A stretch of 64,000 bases of DNA from Nocardioidaceae bacterium (lineage in GTDB: Bacteria > Actinomycetota > Actinomycetes > Propionibacteriales > Nocardioidaceae): contig CP076053.1 of NCBI GenBank assembly GCA_018672315.1, positions 1,537,827 to 1,601,826 of the forward strand. Direction: 5' to 3'. Positions 57,202 to 64,000 of the stretch are shown here, piece after piece; positions within the stretch are counted from its first letter, which is position 1; the number at the start of each line of letters is the position of its first letter. Below the pieces are notes generated by a model. That model saw only the letters and a program-made list of their open reading frames with translations. It did not search any database and was not told where the DNA came from. Both the position numbers and the translations under genes were made by a program.

Positions 57202-58353
57202 ATGGCCGACCTGTCCGTCGTACGCCGCTCAAGTCCCGCCCAGCGACCGCGCTCCGGGGCGCCCGCTGCGAGGGCGGACGGTGACGTCCATGCACCGGAC
57301 GCCCTGGACGAGGCGGCGGCGCGGGCCTTCCGGCTGCCGTTCGTGCCGCTGCTGGTCGCGCTCGGCACGCTCGTCGCGGTCGGCCTCCTCAGCACGGCGG
57401 TCGGGGCCGCCGGGCTGCCCGTGGGCGGCGTGATCACGGCGCTGCTGGACCGCGTGCCGCTGCTGGGCGTCGAGTCGACGCTGAGCGCGTCGGAGGAGGC
57501 GGTGCTGTTCTCGATCCGCCTGCCGCGGCTGGCGCTGGGCGCCGTCGTCGGCGGCTGCCTGGCGCTGGCGGGCGCCTCCTTCCAGGGCACCTTCCGCAAC
57601 CCGCTGGCCGACCCGTACCTCCTCGGCGTCTCCGCCGGCGCCGGCCTCGGCGCGGTGCTGGCGCTGGGGTTCGACCTGGACCTCGCGGTCGGGCCGGTCT
57701 CCGCAGTGCCCGCGGCGGCCTTCTGCGGGGCGCTGCTGGCGGTCGCCGGGTCGGCGGTCGTCTCACGGGGATCGTTCTCCGACCCCGCGACGCTGCTGCT
57801 CGCCGGGGTCGCGATGGCCGCGCTGTTCTCCGCCGCGCAGACGTACGCGATCACCCAGCTCACCCCCGACCTCGCCCGACAGGTGCTGTCGTGGCTGTTC
57901 GGCCAGCTGTCCACCGCGGGGTGGGACGCGACGCTGCTGGTGCTGCCGTACCTGGTGGTCGGCGGCACCGTCCTCCTGGTGCACGCCCGGCACCTCGACG
58001 TGCTGCGGCTGGGCGACGACGAGGCCCGCGCGCTCGGCCTCGACCCCACGCGCAGCCGGCTCGTCGTGGTCGTGGCGGCCACGCTGGTGACGGCGGCGGC
58101 GGTGTCGGTCTCCGGGCTGATCGCCTTCGTCGGACTGGTCGTGCCCCACCTGGTGCGGCTGCTCGTGGGCAGCAGCTACCGGGTCGTCGTGCCGGTCTCG
58201 ATGATCGCCGGCGGGGCGTTCCTCGCGCTGGTCGACGTCGGCGCCCGCACGCTCGTGGCACCGGCCGAGCTGCCGGTCGGTGTGATCACCGCCTTCATCG
58301 GCGCACCGTTCTTCGCGCTCGTGCTGATGACCCGTCGCCGGGGTGGCGTGTGA
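57202..58353 (+). CDS. btuC: Cobalamin ABC transporter permease (FecCD family)
   Basis: This 383-residue permease has about ten membrane helices. FecCD landmarks are FSIRLPRLALGAVVGGCLALAGASFQGTFRNPLADPYLLGVSAGAGLGAV, AQTYAITQLTPDLARQVLSWLFGQLS, and SGLIAFVGLVVPHLVRLLVG, the site that couples to the ATPase. The first 45 residues are a charged cytosolic extension. It starts 14 bases after the BtuF stop and overlaps the BtuD gene by four bases, so the three genes form one uptake unit. Confidence 0.92.
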   Translation: MADLSVVRRSSPAQRPRSGAPAARADGDVHAPDALDEAAARAFRLPFVPLLVALGTLVAVGLLSTAVGAAGLPVGGVITALLDRVPLLGVESTLSASEEAVLFSIRLPRLALGAVVGGCLALAGASFQGTFRNPLADPYLLGVSAGAGLGAVLALGFDLDLAVGPVSAVPAAAFCGALLAVAGSAVVSRGSFSDPATLLLAGVAMAALFSAAQTYAITQLTPDLARQVLSWLFGQLSTAGWDATLLVLPYLVVGGTVLLVHARHLDVLRLGDDEARALGLDPTRSRLVVVVAATLVTAAAVSVSGLIAFVGLVVPHLVRLLVGSSYRVVVPVSMIAGGAFLALVDVGARTLVAPAELPVGVITAFIGAPFFALVLMTRRRGGV

Positions 58354-59243
58354 GCGCCCTGCCTGCCGGCCACGCCGCCGACCACAGGGCCGACCACGGG
58401 ACCGACCACCGGACCGACCACGGGGTCCCTGTCGGTTCCGCGGAGGGTCTGGCGCTGCGTACGCGTGGTCTCGGTGTCCGCATCGACGGCAAGGTGCTGC
58501 TCGACGACATCGACCTCGACGTCTGCCGGGGCGAGTGGCTCGGGGTCATCGGGCCCAACGGAGCCGGCAAGTCCACGCTGCTCCGCGCCATCCTCGGCCT
58601 CGGCCGACCCACCGGGCGGGTCCTCGGCGCCGACGGCCGACCCGTGGGACGCACCGAGGTGGCCCTCATGCCGCAGCAGCCGATGCTGCCGGCGGGCATG
58701 ACGGTCGTGGAGTACGCGTTGCTCGGCCGCACCGCCCACCTCGGCTGGCTGCAACGCGAGTCGCGCTCGGACCGCGACGTCGTGACCGGGGTGCTGCGCC
58801 GCCTCGACCTCGCCCGGTTCGCCGACCGGGAGGTCTCCAGCCTCTCCGGCGGCGAGGCCCAGCGCGTCGTGCTCGCCCGCGCGCTCACGCAGGAGGCCGA
58901 CGTGCTGCTGCTCGACGAGCCGACCTCGGCCCTCGACGTCGGCCACCAGGTCGAGGTGCTCGACCTCGTCGACGAGCTCCGCCGCGCCGACGGGCTCACC
59001 GTGCTCGCCGCCATGCACGACCTCGGCACGGCCGCGCGCTACGCCGACCGGCTCGCGCTGGTCCACGAGGGCCGCGTACGCCACGTCGCCCAGCCCGCCG
59101 AGGTGCTCGAGGCGACGCTGCTGTCCGAGGTGTACGCCACGCCGCTCGCCGTGCACGTCGTCGGCGGCGACCTCGTGGTGCTGCCCGCCTCGCCCCGGTC
59201 GCCCCGCCCCCACCGATCGCCCGACCGTCAGGAGTCCCCGTGA
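58350..59243 (+). CDS. btuD: Cobalamin ABC transporter ATPase
   Basis: This 297-residue ABC ATPase has Walker A GPNGAGKSTLL, a Q-loop in ALMPQQPML, signature LSGGEAQRVVLARAL, Walker B VLLLDEPTSALD and a switch His in AAMHDLG. It powers the BtuC permease. The N-terminus is unusual. About 25 residues precede the domain and consist mainly of A/T-D-H-x repeats (ADHRADHGTDHRTDHG), encoded by a 12-bp tandem repeat. GTG at 58350 overlaps the permease stop (GTGA), so these repeats are translated if that start is used. Confidence 0.92.
   Translation: MSALPAGHAADHRADHGTDHRTDHGVPVGSAEGLALRTRGLGVRIDGKVLLDDIDLDVCRGEWLGVIGPNGAGKSTLLRAILGLGRPTGRVLGADGRPVGRTEVALMPQQPMLPAGMTVVEYALLGRTAHLGWLQRESRSDRDVVTGVLRRLDLARFADREVSSLSGGEAQRVVLARALTQEADVLLLDEPTSALDVGHQVEVLDLVDELRRADGLTVLAAMHDLGTAARYADRLALVHEGRVRHVAQPAEVLEATLLSEVYATPLAVHVVGGDLVVLPASPRSPRPHRSPDRQESP
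58377..58424 (+). repeat. Four 12-bp repeats encoding A/T-D-H units
   Basis: Four units of the form RCCGACCACNGG run in frame through the btuD N-terminus. The core GCCGACCAC recurs at the start of cobT (63663-63701), also in tandem. Confidence 0.85.
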
Positions 59244-59833
59244 GCGACCAGCGCGAGCCGAAGGACCACGCCGAGCCCCGTACGAAGAAGCCGTACGACC
59301 AGCGCGAGCTGCGTCGTGCCGACAGCCTCGTGCTGGTCAACACCGGCCACGGCAAGGGCAAGTCGACCGCCGCGTTCGGCACGGTGCTGCGCGGCGTGGC
59401 GCTGGAGTGGCGCTGCGCGGTGGTGCAGTCGCTGAAGTCCGGTAAGTGGCACACCGGCGAGGAGAAGGTCTGCCGAAGCCTCGGCGTCGACTGGTTCTCC
59501 GCCGGCGACGGGTTCAGCTGGGACTCGCGCGACATGGACGAGTCGCAGGCCAAGGCCGTCGCCGCGTGGGAGTTCTCCCGCGACCTGATCGCCGCGGCGA
59601 GCCACCAGCTGGTCGTGCTCGACGAGATCAGCTACCCGATGAACTGGGGCTGGATCGACGCCGACGACGTCGCCGCGGTGCTGCGCGACCGTCCGCGCAC
59701 GGTCAACGTCGTCGCCACGGGCCGCGAGATGCCGGCCCCGGTGGTCGAGGTCGCCGACACCGTCACCGAGATGCAGGTCGTCAAGCACGCGTTCGCCGAC
59801 GGCATCCGCGCGCTGCGGGGGATCGACTTCTGA
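59240..59833 (+). CDS. cobO: Cob(I)yrinic acid a,c-diamide adenosyltransferase
   Basis: This 197-residue CobA/CobO-type corrinoid adenosyltransferase has the P-loop NTGHGKGKSTAAFG (about residues 34-47) and conserved blocks VVQSLKSGKWHTGEE, DEISYPMNWGWID and VVATGREMPAPVVEVADTVTEM. It moves the adenosyl group of ATP to cobalt(I). The GTG overlaps the btuD stop. Fresh import followed by adenosylation in one transcript fits salvage of incomplete corrinoids as well as late synthesis. Confidence 0.93.
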   Translation: MSDQREPKDHAEPRTKKPYDQRELRRADSLVLVNTGHGKGKSTAAFGTVLRGVALEWRCAVVQSLKSGKWHTGEEKVCRSLGVDWFSAGDGFSWDSRDMDESQAKAVAAWEFSRDLIAAASHQLVVLDEISYPMNWGWIDADDVAAVLRDRPRTVNVVATGREMPAPVVEVADTVTEMQVVKHAFADGIRALRGIDF

Positions 59834-61326
59834 GCGCCCCACCCGCCGCCGGCGCGCTCCTGGTCGTCGGTGCCACGAGCAGCGCCGGCAAGTCGACCGC
59901 GGCCACGGCCCTGTGCCGGGCCTGGTCGCGGCGTGGGCGGCGGGTGGCGCCGTACAAGGCGCAGAACATGTCCAACCACGCCGCCGTCACGGCCGACGGC
60001 GGCGAGGTCGGGCGGGCGCAGGCGATGCAGGCGTACGCGGCCGGGGTGCCGCTGGACCGGCGGATGAACCCGGTGCTGCTCAAGCCCGCCGCCGACGGCA
60101 CCAGCCACCTCGTCGTCCTCGGGGAGGAGGTGGGTCGCGCCGGGTCGCGCGGCTACCGCGAGCAGGCGCGCGACCTGCGCGGGACCGTGCTCGACGCGCT
60201 GGTCGGCCTGCGCAGGGAGCACGACTGGGTGGTCGCCGAGGGCGCCGGCGGCGCCGCCGAGATCAACCTGCTCGACCGCGACCTGGTGAACCTGCCGCTG
60301 GCCGCGGCCGCCGGCATCCCCGCGGTGCTCGTCGTCGACGTCGACCGCGGCGGGGCGTACGCGGCCGCGTACGGGACCCTCGCGCTGCTGCCCGGGCACC
60401 TGCGCCGGACGGTGCGCGGGGTGGTGTTCAACCGGATCCGCGGGGACGCGTCGCTGTTCGCCGACGGGTTCGCGGCCTTCGAGGAGGTCGCCGGGGTGCC
60501 GGTGCTGGGGGTGCTGCCGCACCTGGGCGAGCGCCCGATGCTGGGCGCGGAGGACTCGCTCGACCTCGACGCGGCGTATGCGCTGGGTGAGGCCGACGGC
60601 GGGCACGGCGTGGACGGTGCCGACCCCCTGAGTGTCGCCGTGCTGCGTCTGCCGCGGCTGGCGAACCCCTCCGACCTCGACCCGCTGGTCTGCGAGCCGG
60701 GCGTCGCGGTGCGGTGGGCGACCCGTCCCGCCGACCTGGCCGGCGCCGACCTGGTCGTGGTGCCCGGCAGCCGCGCCACGGTCGCCGACCTGGACTGGGT
60801 GCGCGCCCGTGGCCTCGACCGAGCCCTGCGCGACCTCGCCACGACACCGCACGGCCCGGTGCTGCTCGGCATCTGCGCCGGCCACCAGATGATGGGCGCG
60901 ATGATCCACGACGACCTCGAGTCCGGACGCGGCAGCGTGCCGGGGCTCGGTCTGACCCCGGTGGTGACGACGTTCCGTGCGCCGAAGATCGTGCGGCAGG
61001 TGGGCGCCGGGTGCCCGGGCGGCTACGAGATCCGCTGGGGGCGCCCCGACCCGGACGCGTACGCGAGCGCCGACGGGTCGGTGCGTGGCACCAGCATCCA
61101 CGGCTGCCTCGACGACGACGCGACCCGGCACGAGCTGCTCGCCGCGGTCGCTTCACGGCGGGGGCGTCCGTGGCCGGGCTCCGACGTGTGCTTCGCCGAC
61201 CTCCGTGACCGCCACATCGAGGAGCTCGCCGACTGGCTCGAGGCACACCTCGACCTCGAGGTGCTCGACGACATCGCCGCGACAGCGGTCGCGGTCGGCT
61301 CCGAGCCGGGGTGGGACGCACCGTGA
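59830..61326 (+). CDS. cobQ: Cobyric acid synthase (CTG start proposed)
   Basis: This protein has an N-terminal DTBS-like ATPase domain (VVGATSSAGKSTAATALCRAW; PYKAQNMSNHAAV; EGAGGAAEINL) and a C-terminal class I glutamine amidotransferase domain. The amidotransferase has nucleophile Cys in GICAGHQMMG and a late His in SIHGCL. It amidates four side chains of cobyrinic acid a,c-diamide. The conserved sequence begins only 10 codons after the cobO stop, and the frame has no ATG, GTG or TTG nearby upstream. CTG at 59830, overlapping that stop as CTGA, is the best start and gives 498 residues. Confidence 0.88.
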   Translation: MSAPPAAGALLVVGATSSAGKSTAATALCRAWSRRGRRVAPYKAQNMSNHAAVTADGGEVGRAQAMQAYAAGVPLDRRMNPVLLKPAADGTSHLVVLGEEVGRAGSRGYREQARDLRGTVLDALVGLRREHDWVVAEGAGGAAEINLLDRDLVNLPLAAAAGIPAVLVVDVDRGGAYAAAYGTLALLPGHLRRTVRGVVFNRIRGDASLFADGFAAFEEVAGVPVLGVLPHLGERPMLGAEDSLDLDAAYALGEADGGHGVDGADPLSVAVLRLPRLANPSDLDPLVCEPGVAVRWATRPADLAGADLVVVPGSRATVADLDWVRARGLDRALRDLATTPHGPVLLGICAGHQMMGAMIHDDLESGRGSVPGLGLTPVVTTFRAPKIVRQVGAGCPGGYEIRWGRPDPDAYASADGSVRGTSIHGCLDDDATRHELLAAVASRRGRPWPGSDVCFADLRDRHIEELADWLEAHLDLEVLDDIAATAVAVGSEPGWDAP

Positions 61327-61344
61327 CGGCCCGGTGACCGCCCC

Positions 61345-62037
61345 GTGACGGCGTACGGACTGCTGCCTCCTGACCGGGGAGCCGATCACCGGGGCGTCCT
61401 GTGGTGGCGCTTCCCGACGCCGCGACCGGTGGTGTCCACGGCCGCGGTCGGTGGTGGCCTCGGCGAGACCGCGTGGGTGCTCAACGTGGGCGTCGATCGG
61501 GACTACCGGCGGACGGACCTCGACGCCCACGCTGCACAGATCGCCGCCTCGGCGGACCTCGCAGGCCCCGGGATGGCGTTGTTCACCGCGGCGGCCGTGG
61601 AGCGGGTGACGTACGCGACCGAGCCCGGACTGCCCGGTGGGCAGGAGGTGCAGGCGTGGGCGACCGTCGGGGTCACGCGCCCGACCTGGCCTGCCGACCG
61701 TGCGGCACTGCCGGGTGCGGGGGAACGGCTGCCCGGCACGATCAACGTCGTCGTGTTGGTGCCGGCGGCGTTCACCGCGGCGGCGTTGCTGCAGCTGAGC
61801 CACACCGCCACCGAGGCGCGTGCGCAGGCGTGCCTCGAGCACGGGGTGGCCGGCACGGGCACGGCGAGCGACGCCGTGGTGGTCGCCGGGCTGCCCCCGT
61901 CGACGTCGGCGTCGACATCGGTGTCGGGGCAGGACCTCGATCCCTTCGGCGGCGTGCGCTCGTGGTGGGGCGCGCGCGTGGCACTGGCCGTGCACGCCGC
62001 GGTGACCTCCGGCCTGCGGGGGGCGTCCGATGGGTGA
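61345..62037 (+). CDS. cbiZ: Adenosylcobinamide amidohydrolase
   Basis: This 230-residue protein matches CbiZ: VLNVGVDRDYRRTDLDAHAAQIAAS, a GMALFTAAAVERVTY strand, GTINVVVLVPAAFTAAALLQLSHTATEARAQACLEHGVAGTGTASDAVVVA, and a closing FGGVRSWWGARVALAV. CbiZ hydrolyses the amide that joins the aminopropanol to the corrin ring, so corrinoids with foreign lower ligands can be rebuilt from cobyric acid. It follows cobQ by 18 bases and overlaps cbiB by eight. No ribosome site is seen before its GTG. An ADHRG sequence near the start echoes the btuD and cobT repeats. Confidence 0.88.
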   Translation: MTAYGLLPPDRGADHRGVLWWRFPTPRPVVSTAAVGGGLGETAWVLNVGVDRDYRRTDLDAHAAQIAASADLAGPGMALFTAAAVERVTYATEPGLPGGQEVQAWATVGVTRPTWPADRAALPGAGERLPGTINVVVLVPAAFTAAALLQLSHTATEARAQACLEHGVAGTGTASDAVVVAGLPPSTSASTSVSGQDLDPFGGVRSWWGARVALAVHAAVTSGLRGASDG

Positions 62038-63097
62038 GGAACGGAGCGCCGGCGGAGTGTCTGGACACGCAGCCCTCGTCGAGCCGCTGACCACCCCGCC
62101 TCAGTGGTACTCACGTCAGGATTCCGGCGGCCTCCGGCTGACGTACGCACCACCGAGGACAGCGAGGCGGGTCCGGCACCGTGCCGGCTGGGTCGCAACC
62201 GGCCTCCTCCTCGACCGGCTGCTCGGCGAGCCGCCCACACAGGTCCACCCCGTGGTCGGGTTCGCCTCGGTCATGGCGCGGGTGGAGCGGCTCACCTACG
62301 CCGACGGGCGAGCCGCCGGGGCCGCGTACGCAGGGGCCGGGCTGGCGCTCGGACTGCTCGCCGGCCGGTTCACCCCTCTCGGCCCCGCGGTCGCCGTGGC
62401 CGTGGCCGGGCGCATGCTCCGCGACGCCGGCGACCAGGTGGCGGACCCCCTGCTCCGGGGTGACCTCGACGCCGCCCGCGCGGCGCTGCCGGCGCTCGTC
62501 GGTCGCGACCCCACGCAGCTCGACGCGTCAGGCATCAGCGCAGCCGCGATCGAGTCGCTGGCCGAGAACACCGTCGACGCCGTCGTCGCGCCCGTCGTCT
62601 GGGCGCTGCTCGCGGGGGCGCCGGGCGTGATCGCGCACCGGGCGGCCAACACGATGGACGCGATGGTGGGTCACCGCTCGGTGCGGTACGCGCGCTTCGG
62701 CACCGCCGCTGCGCGGCTCGACGACGCGATGGCGTGGGTGCCTGCCCGGCTCACGGCGGTGCTGGTGGCCGGAGTACGCCCGCACCGGGCCCGCGCGGTC
62801 GCGCGCTGCGTACGCCGCGACGCCCCCGCCCACCCCTCGCCCAACGCCGGCGTCGCCGAGGCCGCGGCGGCCGCAGCGCTGGGCGTCGAGCTCGGCGGCC
62901 CGCTCACCTACGCGTACGCTGACGGCTCCGACGCACGCGTCGAGCAGCGGCCGCGCCTCGGTGAGGGTCCCCGCCCGACACCGGGCGACGTCGCCCGGGC
63001 CCGACGGCTGCTCGACCACGTGGAGCTGGCCCTGGTGGCCGGTCTCGTCGGGGTCGCGCTGGGGTCGGCCGTGGGACGGGGCAGGGTGCACCCATGA
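62030..63097 (+). CDS. cbiB: Adenosylcobinamide-phosphate synthase
   Basis: This membrane enzyme joins aminopropanol (phosphate) to adenosylcobyric acid. Family features are LLLDRLLGEPPTQVHPVVGFASVM, ISAAAIESLAENTVDAVVAPVVWALLAGAPGVIAHRAANTMDAMVGHR, and PAHPSPNAGVAEAAAAAALGVELGG. At 355 residues it carries about 50 extra N-terminal residues compared with typical starts. No alternative ATG or TTG lies closer to the domain; a GTG at codon 10 is possible. It overlaps cbiZ by eight bases and cobU by four. Four to five membrane segments are expected. Confidence 0.9.
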   Translation: MGEERSAGGVSGHAALVEPLTTPPQWYSRQDSGGLRLTYAPPRTARRVRHRAGWVATGLLLDRLLGEPPTQVHPVVGFASVMARVERLTYADGRAAGAAYAGAGLALGLLAGRFTPLGPAVAVAVAGRMLRDAGDQVADPLLRGDLDAARAALPALVGRDPTQLDASGISAAAIESLAENTVDAVVAPVVWALLAGAPGVIAHRAANTMDAMVGHRSVRYARFGTAAARLDDAMAWVPARLTAVLVAGVRPHRARAVARCVRRDAPAHPSPNAGVAEAAAAAALGVELGGPLTYAYADGSDARVEQRPRLGEGPRPTPGDVARARRLLDHVELALVAGLVGVALGSAVGRGRVHP

Positions 63098-63645
63098 GCC
63101 TGACGTTCCTCACCGGCGGTGCCCGCAGCGGCAAGTCGGCGCTCGCGGTGCGCTGGGCGCAGACGTACGAGGGCCCCGTCGCCTTCGTCGCCACAGGCCG
63201 TGCCGGCGACGGTGAGATGGCCGAGCGGATCGCGCGCCACCGGGCCGAGCGTCCGGCCGACTGGTCGACGGTCGAGGAGCCCCGGGACGTCCCCGCCGCG
63301 GTCGCCGCGCTGCCGGCCGCGACCTGCGTCGTGCTCGACTGCCTGTCGCTGTGGGTCTCCACGCTGCTCGAGGACGGTCTCGACGAGGACGCCTGCCGCG
63401 ACCGCGGCGAGGAGCTGGGCCGCGCCCTGGCGGCGCGGGATGCTCCGGCGTACGTCGTCACCAACGAGGTCGGTCTCGGACTCGTGCCGATGCACCCCGT
63501 GGGCCGGGCCTACCGCGACGCGCTCGGTCGGGTGAACGCAGCCGTCGCCGCGTACGCCGACCACGCCGTCCTCGTCGTCGCCGGGTGCACGCTCGACCTC
63601 GAGGCACCGTCCCCGCTCCCACCCGCGACCGGAGGATCCCGATGA
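63094..63645 (+). CDS. cobU: Adenosylcobinamide kinase / adenosylcobinamide-phosphate guanylyltransferase
   Basis: This 183-residue bifunctional enzyme has the P-loop TGGARSGKSALA, the ATGRAGDGEMAERIARHRAERPADW segment with the guanylylated His, VVLDCLSLWVSTLL and TNEVGLGLVPMHPVGRAYRDALG. It phosphorylates adenosylcobinamide and attaches GMP to give GDP-cobinamide. It is coupled by ATGA overlaps to cbiB upstream and cobT downstream. Confidence 0.94.
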   Translation: MSLTFLTGGARSGKSALAVRWAQTYEGPVAFVATGRAGDGEMAERIARHRAERPADWSTVEEPRDVPAAVAALPAATCVVLDCLSLWVSTLLEDGLDEDACRDRGEELGRALAARDAPAYVVTNEVGLGLVPMHPVGRAYRDALGRVNAAVAAYADHAVLVVAGCTLDLEAPSPLPPATGGSR

Positions 63646-64000
63646 GCACTCCCGACCCCCGGGCCGACCGGGCCGACCACCAGGCCGACCACCAGGCCGA
63701 CGCTGCACGCGCCGCCCTCGCAGATGTCTGCGCTGCGATCGAGGCGCAGGACATGAGCCGGTACGCCGCCGCCCGTGACGCCGCGACGGCCGAGATGGAC
63801 GGCAAGCTGAAGCCGCCCGGCAGTCTCGGGCGGCTCGAGACGCTCGCCGTACGCCTGGCCGGTGCGACCGGCTCGGCGACGCCGCGGGTCGAGGACCCCG
63901 TCGTCGTGGTCTGCGCCGCCGACCACGGCATCACCGCGCAGGGCGTCAGCGCGTTCCCGGCCGAGATCACCGGCTTGATGCTGCGCAGCTTCGCCACCGG
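63642..64000 (+). CDS. cobT: Nicotinate-nucleotide:dimethylbenzimidazole phosphoribosyltransferase (partial)
   Basis: The first 119 codons are visible and the gene runs off the right edge. CobT motifs are MDGKLKPPGSLGRLETLAVRLAG (substrate-binding KPPGSLG) and VVVVCAADHGITAQGVSAFP. The enzyme makes alpha-ribazole phosphate for the lower ligand. An N-terminal D-P-R-A-D-R-A-D-H-Q-A-D-H-Q-A-D tract, encoded by 12-bp repeats at 63663-63701, precedes the domain. It is unusual for the family and resembles that of BtuD. It overlaps cobU by four bases; cobS probably follows outside the window. Confidence 0.93.
   Translation, partial: MSTPDPRADRADHQADHQADAARAALADVCAAIEAQDMSRYAAARDAATAEMDGKLKPPGSLGRLETLAVRLAGATGSATPRVEDPVVVVCAADHGITAQGVSAFPAEITGLMLRSFAT

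Noticed and set aside
59632-61131. Leftward 499-codon open frame
   Set aside because: It is antisense to cobO and cobQ and is a consequence of high GC content.
1-64000. CRISPR arrays, insertion sequences, prophage or defence islands
   Set aside because: No spaced direct repeats of CRISPR size, no transposase or integrase and no restriction-modification or toxin-antitoxin genes were seen. The short tandem repeats are all inside or beside genes.

Overview
The window is one continuous stretch of chromosome from a high-GC actinobacterium. The evidence is a strong third-position G/C bias, frequent GTG starts, ATGA and GTGA gene overlaps, Rv2231c-type CobC, a DinB2-type polymerase and a DUF222/HNH (13E12-type) relic. 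Gene content and the frequent word GTACG suggest Nocardioides or a related Nocardioidaceae genus. That is inference, because no rRNA or marker gene is present. No phage, insertion sequence or CRISPR array is visible.

Layout. 1-2.1 kb: the start of an unknown leftward gene behind a perfect GC palindrome, a DHA2 drug-efflux pump and tRNA-Arg(ACG). 2.2-3.4 kb: a ferritin-like four-helix protein and a PlsC acyltransferase. 3.4-9.1 kb: an IclR-controlled catabolic operon with class III CoA-transferase, citryl-CoA-lyase-like protein, LigB- and LigA-like dioxygenase subunits and a metal amidohydrolase. The LigB-like subunit lacks two expected active-site residues. 9.2-20.5 kb: an HSL-type hydrolase, a second YidC with a small partner, a TetR/DHA2 pair, a 1073-residue secreted Fn3 protein, a NERD protein, YihY, a YczE-type protein and DUF1499.

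20.5-30.6 kb: a CDF metal exporter, a DASS dicarboxylate transporter divergent from a CitA/CitB-type two-component system, several small cytosolic proteins, a glycosyltransferase, a run of coupled small membrane proteins and a GlxA-type regulator. 30.6-31.8 kb: a decayed DUF222/HNH gene. 31.8-44.2 kb: a MocR regulator, a PAS histidine kinase, a divergent dihydropteroate-synthase-like protein, a CPA2-RCK-UBP zinc-finger antiporter, a double-DUF302 lipoprotein, a sugar porter, DinB2 and a LysR regulator. 44.2-55 kb: two secreted esterases, an FAD oxidase and a UvrA-like ATPase converging on a 16-bp inverted repeat, a YeiH/LysR pair, a mycothiol-type isomerase-like protein, an aldo/keto reductase and a CPBP protease.

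55-64 kb: a cobalamin operon. CobC is followed by a cobalamin riboswitch, then BtuF-BtuC-BtuD uptake, CobO, CobQ, CbiZ, CbiB, CobU and CobT, which runs off the edge. Most of these genes overlap by four bases. The set fits import, adenosylation, remodelling and nucleotide-loop assembly of corrinoids; no corrin-ring synthesis gene is in view.

Transcription signals look simple. Many genes, especially regulators, begin exactly six bases after a TANNNT-like hexamer with no Shine-Dalgarno sequence, which suggests leaderless mRNAs. Convergent gene ends often share a stem-loop.
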